A stretch of DNA of 64,000 bases from the NCBI RefSeq assembly GCF_050596425.1, contig NZ_CP192292.1, positions 1,550,001 to 1,614,000 on the forward strand, given 5' to 3'. Numbering within the stretch: position 1 is the stretch's first letter; every line of letters starts with the position of its first letter. This DNA comes from G963665925 sp050596425 (GTDB taxonomy: Bacteria; Bacillota; Clostridia; Peptostreptococcales; Acidaminobacteraceae). This document shows positions 58,556-64,000 of the stretch, one piece after another. The position numbers and the translations under genes are program-made. The notes beneath the pieces were generated by a model. The model saw only the letters and a program-made list of their open reading frames with translations, was not told the origin of the DNA and searched no databases.

Positions 58556-60041
58556 AGGTTATGTTTATCTTATTGGAGCAGGACCGGGAGATCCCGACCT
58601 ATTGACTCAAAAAGCTGCGAAGGCTTTAAAAAAAGCGGATGTTGTCGTTTATGACTACCTGTCAAATGATAAACTGCTTTCCCAGTGCAAGCCGGATGCC
58701 GAGTTTATATATGTCGGCAAGCAAGCCGCTAATCATGCCATGAAACAGGAGGACATTAATGCCCTTCTTGTAGAAAAAGGAAAAGCAGGATTTGTTGTAG
58801 CAAGACTAAAAGGGGGAGACCCTTATGTTTTTGGTCGTGGCGGTGAAGAAGGCGCTGAGCTCAAAAAAGCAGGTGTGGCATTTGAAACTGTTCCAGGCAT
58901 TACATCAGCTATAGCTGGTCTGGCTTATGCAGGTATTCCAGTAACTTATAGGGGCGTGGCCAGATCCTTTCACGTGATGACGGGACACTTTAAAGACGAT
59001 TATGCAGAGTGGGACTGGGAAGCCTTAACACGCCTTGATGGAACTTTGGTATTTCTTATGGGCATTGGGAATATTCCACGAATTATGCAGGCCTTAATTG
59101 ACGCAGGAAAGCCTGCTGATACCCCGGCCGCTGTCGTAAGATGGGCAACCCATCCGGTTCAAAAAACCATAGTTGGCACACTGGAAACCCTTGCGGATGA
59201 AGTGGAAAAGGCAGGCTTGAAACCACCGGGACTTATTGTGGTGGGACCTGTTGTTAACTTTAGGGACCTCCTAAGCACATTTGAAAACAGACCACTCTTT
59301 GGTCAAAAGGTGATTGTAACTAGAAGTCGAGCACAGGCGGGTCGACTTTCAGGACACCTTGAAGAACTGGGAGCTGAAGTGGTTGAACTGCCTATGATTA
59401 ATATTGAAAAAGAACCGATCGAAAATTGGAAGGCTTCTATTGATAAAATCAAAGAGTACTCTTGGCTTGTCTTTACAAGTCAAAATGCAGTGACTTCCTT
59501 TATGGAAGGGCTCTTTGAGTGTGACCTTGATGTCAGGAGCATTGGACACTTAAAGCTGGCATCCATAGGATCTGGAACAGCAAAGGTTCTTAAGGGGTAT
59601 GGACTGAAATCTGACCTGGTTCCTGAACGCGCCATTTCTGAGTCATTGGCTGAGAAAATGGAAAGCATTATAGGCCCTGAGGATCGTGTTTTGATTCCAT
59701 CTGGCAATCTGGCATCCGGCATTTTAAGAGATGCGCTTGAAAAAATTTGCCCTGTGGATATGCCAGTGGTCTATAACACTGTTATTGGAGAAGAATCTTT
59801 AGATCAAGTCAAAGGGGTACTGGAAGGTAATGTTGAGGGAATTACTTTCACCAGTGCGTCAACAGTGAAAAACTTTAATGCTTTGATCGAAAAGTCTGGT
59901 ATGCAGTGGCCAGAGACCAAGTGTTTCTCAATTGGCCCGAAAACCTCAAAAGTTCTCACTGACTTAGGTCATGAGACAATAGAATCGGAACATGCAACAA
60001 TTGATTCGCTGGTTGCATGTGTTTTAAGCAATTTGAAATGA
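58548..60041 (+). CDS. Fused uroporphyrinogen-III methyltransferase / synthase (CobA-HemD)
   Basis: The 497-residue fusion closes hydroxymethylbilane to uroporphyrinogen III (C-terminal HemD, about 260-495) and methylates it twice to precorrin-2 (N-terminal CobA, 1-245). CobA marks are VYLIGAGPGDPDLLTQKAAK, LKGGDPYVFGRGGEE, VPGITSAIAGLAYAGIPVT and MGIGNIPRIM. HemD marks are VIVTRSRAQAGRLS and FTSASTVKNF. This fusion is common in Clostridia and channels product towards corrinoids and sirohaem. AAGGAG precedes ATG 58548. Confidence 0.95.
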   Translation: MDKGYVYLIGAGPGDPDLLTQKAAKALKKADVVVYDYLSNDKLLSQCKPDAEFIYVGKQAANHAMKQEDINALLVEKGKAGFVVARLKGGDPYVFGRGGEEGAELKKAGVAFETVPGITSAIAGLAYAGIPVTYRGVARSFHVMTGHFKDDYAEWDWEALTRLDGTLVFLMGIGNIPRIMQALIDAGKPADTPAAVVRWATHPVQKTIVGTLETLADEVEKAGLKPPGLIVVGPVVNFRDLLSTFENRPLFGQKVIVTRSRAQAGRLSGHLEELGAEVVELPMINIEKEPIENWKASIDKIKEYSWLVFTSQNAVTSFMEGLFECDLDVRSIGHLKLASIGSGTAKVLKGYGLKSDLVPERAISESLAEKMESIIGPEDRVLIPSGNLASGILRDALEKICPVDMPVVYNTVIGEESLDQVKGVLEGNVEGITFTSASTVKNFNALIEKSGMQWPETKCFSIGPKTSKVLTDLGHETIESEHATIDSLVACVLSNLK

Positions 60042-60049
60042 GGCGTAAA

Positions 60050-61018
60050 ATGGAACTAATTAAAAGACCTAGAAGACTAAGAAAAACCGCGGCTATTAGA
60101 AACATGGTAAGAGAAACCAAGCTCACTGTTGATGATCTGATCCATCCAATATTTGTGGTTGAAGGCTATGAAATTAAAAGAGAAATATCTTCTTTAAAGG
60201 ATGTCTATCATTTTTCTGTAGACATGCTAGAACAGGAAGTCAGAGAAGTTCAGGCTCTGGGCATTAATGCTGTACTGCTTTTTGGTGTGCCTGATAATAA
60301 AGATGCAAGAGGGTCATCGGCTTATGATGATCAGGGCGTTGTGCAAAGGGCCATTCGCGCCATTAAAGCGGCAGCACCTGATATGTGTGTTATTACAGAT
60401 GTGTGCATGTGCCAATACACAGACCACGGTCACTGTGGCATCATCAATTTTGATGATGAGGTGGACAACGACATTACCCTGGAATACTTGACGAAGATAG
60501 CGGTCAGTCATGCCAAGGCTGGTGCTGACATTGTGGCGCCAAGCGACATGATGGACGGCCGAGTGGCAGCCATTCGTTCAGGCCTTGACAAAGACGGTTT
60601 TATAAACGTATCGATCATGTCCTATGCTGTTAAATATGCTTCATCATTCTATGGTCCTTTTAGGGCAGCAGCAGATTCTGCGCCGGGTTTTGGTGATAGA
60701 AAAACTTATCAGATGGACTTCCATAACAGGGAAGAAGCCCTAAGAGAAGCGGCTCTTGATGTGGAGGAAGGTGCAGACTTTTTAATGGTCAAGCCAGCCT
60801 TGTCCTACCTTGATGTGGTGCGCGAAATGAAGGATAATTTCCATCTGCCTGTGGCTGTTTACAATGTGAGTGGTGAATATGCCATGATAAGAAATGCCAT
60901 TGATAACGGTATTCTCGATGAAGCTGTTATATATGAAAAAATGATATCAATGAAACGTGCTGGTGCAGATATAATCATCACTTATTTTGCTCGTTTCCTT
61001 GCTGAAAACTACTTGTAA
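60050..61018 (+). CDS. hemB: Porphobilinogen synthase (ALA dehydratase)
   Basis: HemB condenses two 5-aminolevulinates. The 322-residue protein has the zinc Cys cluster DVCMCQYTDHGHCG (zinc-dependent type), the APSDMMDGRV lysine-site region, and the Schiff-base Lys in LMVKPALSYLD. GAGG precedes ATG 60050; upstream in-frame codons overlap the previous gene and lack a site. Confidence 0.96.
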   Translation: MELIKRPRRLRKTAAIRNMVRETKLTVDDLIHPIFVVEGYEIKREISSLKDVYHFSVDMLEQEVREVQALGINAVLLFGVPDNKDARGSSAYDDQGVVQRAIRAIKAAAPDMCVITDVCMCQYTDHGHCGIINFDDEVDNDITLEYLTKIAVSHAKAGADIVAPSDMMDGRVAAIRSGLDKDGFINVSIMSYAVKYASSFYGPFRAAADSAPGFGDRKTYQMDFHNREEALREAALDVEEGADFLMVKPALSYLDVVREMKDNFHLPVAVYNVSGEYAMIRNAIDNGILDEAVIYEKMISMKRAGADIIITYFARFLAENYL

Positions 61019-61035
61019 GTTGCACTGGAGGCAAT

Positions 61036-62328
61036 ATGAATACTACAAAATCTAAAGCACTTTATGAAAAGGCAATCAATCTTATTCCAGGTGGTGTCAA
61101 CAGCCCTGTGCGTGCTTTTAAATCAGTTGGTCTAGATCCAATATTTATTGAAAAAGCCAAGGGCAGCCGTATTTATGATGTTGATGGCAATGAGTATATT
61201 GACTTTATTGGATCGTGGGGACCAATGATTCTAGGCCACGCCAATGATGAAGTCATGGGTGACATCAACGAAGTTATTGCAAGAGGAACAAGCTATGGTG
61301 TGCCATCACCTCTTGAGGTGGAGATGGCTGAACTTATAGTTGATGCTTGTCCATCTATGGACCGTGTAAGAATGGTAAACTCTGGCACGGAAGCAACTAT
61401 GAGTGCCCTACGTGTGGCGCGTGGCTATACAGGTCGAGACAAAATTTTGAAGTTTGAAGGCTGCTATCACGGTCATGCAGACAACCTTCTTGTTAAATCC
61501 GGCTCAGGCACCATTGTATATGGTGTGCCAACAAGCCCAGGGGTGCCAGCAGGTACAATTGCTGATACACTTGTTGCCCGTTACAATGATCTTGACTCTG
61601 TAAAAGATATTTTCAAGGCCCACGGTGAAGACTTGGCAGCTGTTATTCTTGAGCCAATCGCTGGAAACATGGGCGTTGTTGTTCCAAAACCAGAATTTAT
61701 CAAAGGCCTTCGTGACCTTTGTACAGAAAATGGAACGGTTCTTATTATAGATGAAGTCATTACAGGATTTAGAGTGGCATACGGTGGCGCCCAAGAAGCT
61801 CTTGGTGTGGAAGCCGATATGACTTGCTACGGTAAAATTATTGGCGGCGGTCTGCCTGTAGGGGCATATGGCGGTAAAAAAGAAATCATGGACGTGGTTT
61901 CACCTGTTGGTGGTGTGTATCAGGCAGGAACACTTTCTGGCAATCCACTGGCTATGTATATGGGCATTCAGCAACTTAAGATTCTAAAATCCCGTCCAGA
62001 AATTTATGAGAATATGGAGAAACACGCCATTTATCTTGAAGAAAAACTTGGTCAACTCATAGACAAACATGGCATAAAGGCACAAACAGTACGCTTTAAG
62101 GGTATGATCTGTCTATTCTTTGCTGAAGGAGAATTGAAGGATTATGACGCTGTTAAAGAATCAGATACTGAAATGTATGCAAAGTACTTTACTGGCATGC
62201 TAAAAAGAGGAATTTTACTTCCGCCTGCACAGTTTGAAGGCATGTTCTTATGTGCGGCCCATACCACGGAAGATATGGATGCCTACCTAAATGCTGTTGA
62301 CGAAGTCTTTGGTGAGTTGGTGAAATAA
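61036..62328 (+). CDS. hemL: Glutamate-1-semialdehyde 2,1-aminomutase
   Basis: HemL converts the HemA product to 5-aminolevulinate using PLP. The 430-residue chain shows NLIPGGVNSPVRAF, the phosphate-binding VNSGTEATMSALRVARG, DEVITGFRV, and the PLP Lys 267 in CYGKIIGGGLPVGAYGG. It completes the path from Glu-tRNA to precorrin-2 and sirohydrochlorin in this operon, with no haem-specific gene among them. Confidence 0.96.
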   Translation: MNTTKSKALYEKAINLIPGGVNSPVRAFKSVGLDPIFIEKAKGSRIYDVDGNEYIDFIGSWGPMILGHANDEVMGDINEVIARGTSYGVPSPLEVEMAELIVDACPSMDRVRMVNSGTEATMSALRVARGYTGRDKILKFEGCYHGHADNLLVKSGSGTIVYGVPTSPGVPAGTIADTLVARYNDLDSVKDIFKAHGEDLAAVILEPIAGNMGVVVPKPEFIKGLRDLCTENGTVLIIDEVITGFRVAYGGAQEALGVEADMTCYGKIIGGGLPVGAYGGKKEIMDVVSPVGGVYQAGTLSGNPLAMYMGIQQLKILKSRPEIYENMEKHAIYLEEKLGQLIDKHGIKAQTVRFKGMICLFFAEGELKDYDAVKESDTEMYAKYFTGMLKRGILLPPAQFEGMFLCAAHTTEDMDAYLNAVDEVFGELVK

Positions 62329-63392
62329 TGAGCGAATGGACAAGCGGCCTTTCAGCCTCGGTTGAGAGACGGCATAAAAAGCATATTGTCATTGGACTGG
62401 GTCTAATGTTATGCCTGCTCATGGCCATTGTCTTTTCTGTGGGCATAGGTCGGGCGGATTTAACGCCTGCAGTCGTTACACGTGTTATGGTTTCTAAAGT
62501 AACAGGAATGTCTGATCTGGCATCGGATATTCCTGCACATTATCAGGCCATTGTATGGGATGTTCGTGTGCCAAGAATTCTTAGTGCAGTTCTTATTGGT
62601 GCAGGTCTGGCTGTCTCAGGCGCAATTTTTCAGTCTATACTGAGAAATCCTTTAGCGGATCCTTATACCATCGGCGTTTCGACAGGGGCGGCTTTTGGCG
62701 CATCCATAGCCATATTCATGAACATAATACTCGGAAAGTATTTGCCGGTGACCCCTTTTGCCCTTGCTGGTGCTTTTTTAAGTTTAAGCCTGGTTATGAC
62801 CATAGCTAGAAGAAATGGCATGATCAGCTCTAATAACTTGATTATAGCCGGAATCATTGTAGGCTCTATCCTGTCTGCTGGCATGAGTTTTTTAAAGAGT
62901 GCTGCTGGAGAAAATGTGGCGGCCATAGTACACTGGTTGCTTGGATCGCTGGCTTCAAGAAGCTGGGATCATATCATGCTCCTTCTGCCTTTTATTGTGA
63001 TTGGCTGTGGGCTTAGCATTGAGTTTGCCAGTCGTCTTGACATTATGAGCCTGGGGGAAAGAGAAGCTAGACATCTGGGGGTTGATCCACAGAAAACCAT
63101 GCGTCTCTATCTTCTAATCGGATCTTGTATGACAGCGGTCTGTGTGGCAGTGGGCGGAATCATTGGTTTTGTTGGCCTTATAGTGCCACATATGATTCGA
63201 TTTGGCTTAACATCAAGAAATGCCATTTTGATACCACTTTCTACTGTGGCTGGGGCCCTGCTCCTTCTTATGGCTGACAACATATCAAGGATACTCTTTA
63301 ATGTAGAAGTGCCTGTAGGTGTTTTAACCACCCTACTGGGCGGCCCCTTCTTTATCTGGCTCTTTATGAAGTCAGGGAAAGGACGTGGCTGA
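62328..63392 (+). CDS. FecCD/BtuC-type ABC importer permease
   Basis: The 354-residue permease has about ten membrane helices and the family blocks VRVPRILSAVLIGAGLAVSG, FQSILRNPLADPYTIGVSTG, the ATPase-contacting LGEREARHLGV, and GFVGLIVPHMIR. Its start overlaps hemL by one base (TAATG). The family imports corrinoids, haem or ferric siderophores; the B12 riboswitch and the operon favour corrinoids. The binding protein gene is not in view and may lie beyond the window end. Confidence 0.92.
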   Translation: MSEWTSGLSASVERRHKKHIVIGLGLMLCLLMAIVFSVGIGRADLTPAVVTRVMVSKVTGMSDLASDIPAHYQAIVWDVRVPRILSAVLIGAGLAVSGAIFQSILRNPLADPYTIGVSTGAAFGASIAIFMNIILGKYLPVTPFALAGAFLSLSLVMTIARRNGMISSNNLIIAGIIVGSILSAGMSFLKSAAGENVAAIVHWLLGSLASRSWDHIMLLLPFIVIGCGLSIEFASRLDIMSLGEREARHLGVDPQKTMRLYLLIGSCMTAVCVAVGGIIGFVGLIVPHMIRFGLTSRNAILIPLSTVAGALLLLMADNISRILFNVEVPVGVLTTLLGGPFFIWLFMKSGKGRG

Positions 63393-64000
63393 TGATAAAA
63401 CTTGAAAACATAAGCTTTTCTTATAATAAGAGTCCATTCATAGATGACCTAAATCTTTCTGTTAAGAAGGGCGAAATGGTCTCTATACTGGGACCAAACG
63501 GGTCAGGCAAGTCAACTGTTGTGAAGCTTTTAACGGGTGAAATGAAACCGAATTTTGGTGAGGTTCTCTTTGAAAATGAGTCCATTCATAAAATTCCCGT
63601 ACGTATGCTGGCTAGAAAACTTGCCGTTATGACGCAAAATGCAAGAGTCAATTTTCCCTACACCTGTCTTGAGGTTGTGCAAATGGGCTTATACCCCCAT
63701 AAGGATCTTGGGCTTGGTATTGACAAGAGGGAAGTTGATGACATTTATAAATTGATGTTAAAAACACAAACGCAGGATTTTGTGGATAAACTCATCACGG
63801 AAGTTAGTGGTGGGGAAGCCCAAAGGGTTCTTCTTACACGAGTCCTGGCGCAAGATACACCTGTTATCATTCTGGATGAGGCATTCAGTGCAATGGATGT
63901 GGCTCATCGTGTAGACATGCTGAAAATCATGAGAAACCAGGTAAAAGACCATGGAAAATCTGTCATAGCGGTCATGCATGATCTCAATATGGCCTATTTA
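63392..64000 (+). CDS. ABC importer ATPase (BtuD/FecE type), 3' end outside window
   Basis: The reading frame starts at ATG 63392, overlapping the permease stop by one base (TGATGA), and is open for 203 codons to the end of the window. Walker A (GPNGSGKSTVV), the Q-loop region (VMTQNARVNFPYT), signature SGGEAQRVLLTRVLA, Walker B (VIILDEAFSAMD) and the H-loop (VMHDLN) are all present, so only the C-terminal ~50 residues are missing. It energises the neighbouring permease. Confidence 0.93.
   Translation, partial: MIKLENISFSYNKSPFIDDLNLSVKKGEMVSILGPNGSGKSTVVKLLTGEMKPNFGEVLFENESIHKIPVRMLARKLAVMTQNARVNFPYTCLEVVQMGLYPHKDLGLGIDKREVDDIYKLMLKTQTQDFVDKLITEVSGGEAQRVLLTRVLAQDTPVIILDEAFSAMDVAHRVDMLKIMRNQVKDHGKSVIAVMHDLNMAYL

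Noticed and set aside
1..64000. Phage, integrative element, CRISPR or restriction-type defence system
   Set aside because: No integrase, transposase, phage structural gene, CRISPR repeat array, restriction enzyme or DNA methylase gene was seen. The DUF2161 protein has a nuclease-like fold but no defence context.

Overview
The window reads as chromosomal DNA of an anaerobic, low-to-middle GC Gram-positive bacterium, most likely a member of the Clostridia (Fusibacter/Acidaminobacter-like; this placement is inference from gene content). Supporting features are strong AGGAGG-type ribosome binding sites, an SLH-domain surface protein, a Tad pilus locus without a secretin gene, a DegS/DegU pair, FMN and cobalamin riboswitches, a CBS-containing family II pyrophosphatase, the ThrE two-protein exporter and a Clostridia-type citrate synthase/NAD-isocitrate dehydrogenase pair. 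No rRNA, tRNA, CRISPR array, transposase or phage gene was seen.

Layout. 1-6.4 kb: 3' part of a family 65 glycoside phosphorylase, a MarR regulator with a probably leaderless transcript, a large Ig-like/SLH surface protein, a repeat-rich intergenic region and a small lipoprotein. 6.5-13.2 kb: a signalling block with a hybrid histidine kinase carrying three receiver domains, a CheR-type methyltransferase, a REC-GGDEF diguanylate cyclase and an HD-GYP phosphodiesterase behind a Fur-type box. 13.2-23.3 kb: a DUF2161 gene split at an A7 run, a hypothetical protein, ThrE-type exporter genes (minus strand), a PAS-GGDEF-EAL protein, an Mn-dependent pyrophosphatase with a structured leader, a membrane protein, YjbQ and a DUF3810 metallopeptidase-like protein. 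23.4-32.6 kb: degSU followed by the Tad locus (flp, tadE, tadG-like, cpaB, cpaE, cpaF, tadB, tadC) and a DUF192 protein. 32.8-41.5 kb: an RND pump with its adaptor lipoprotein, a small orphan protein, a phosphoesterase, an attenuator-like element (consensus promoter, 16-codon leader ORF, terminator) before an RsgA-family GTPase, and a DUF3524 tRNA-queuosine mannosyltransferase-like gene (minus). 41.8-48.1 kb: gltB without an adjacent gltD, and a DUF2157/GDYxxLxY membrane pair. 48.1-52.5 kb: FMN riboswitch plus ribD-ribE-ribBA-ribH. 52.8-55.2 kb (minus): icd and citrate synthase behind a consensus promoter overlapped by an inverted-repeat operator. 55.5-64 kb: cobalamin riboswitch plus hemA, sirC, hemC, cobA-hemD, hemB, hemL and a FecCD/BtuC-type ABC importer, the last gene running off the window.

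How the genes fit together. Citrate synthase and isocitrate dehydrogenase make 2-oxoglutarate, GltB turns it into glutamate, and the C5 pathway enzymes HemA and HemL carry glutamate (as Glu-tRNA) to uroporphyrinogen III and precorrin-2 under B12 control, so the tetrapyrrole branch appears dedicated mainly to corrinoids. The c-di-GMP enzymes, the hybrid kinase, DegSU and the Tad pilus suggest regulated surface attachment.

Most worth checking: (1) the orphan attenuator with peptide MMKNLQVKLVPLRLEF upstream of rsgA; (2) the split DUF2161 gene, with a phased A_AAA_AAA heptamer and an SD-like hexamer like the dnaX frameshift site; (3) the Fur-box-controlled HD-GYP protein with an N-terminal Cys cluster; (4) a five-copy intergenic repeat with core ATTTTGCAAGCG; (5) the structured leader before the pyrophosphatase gene.
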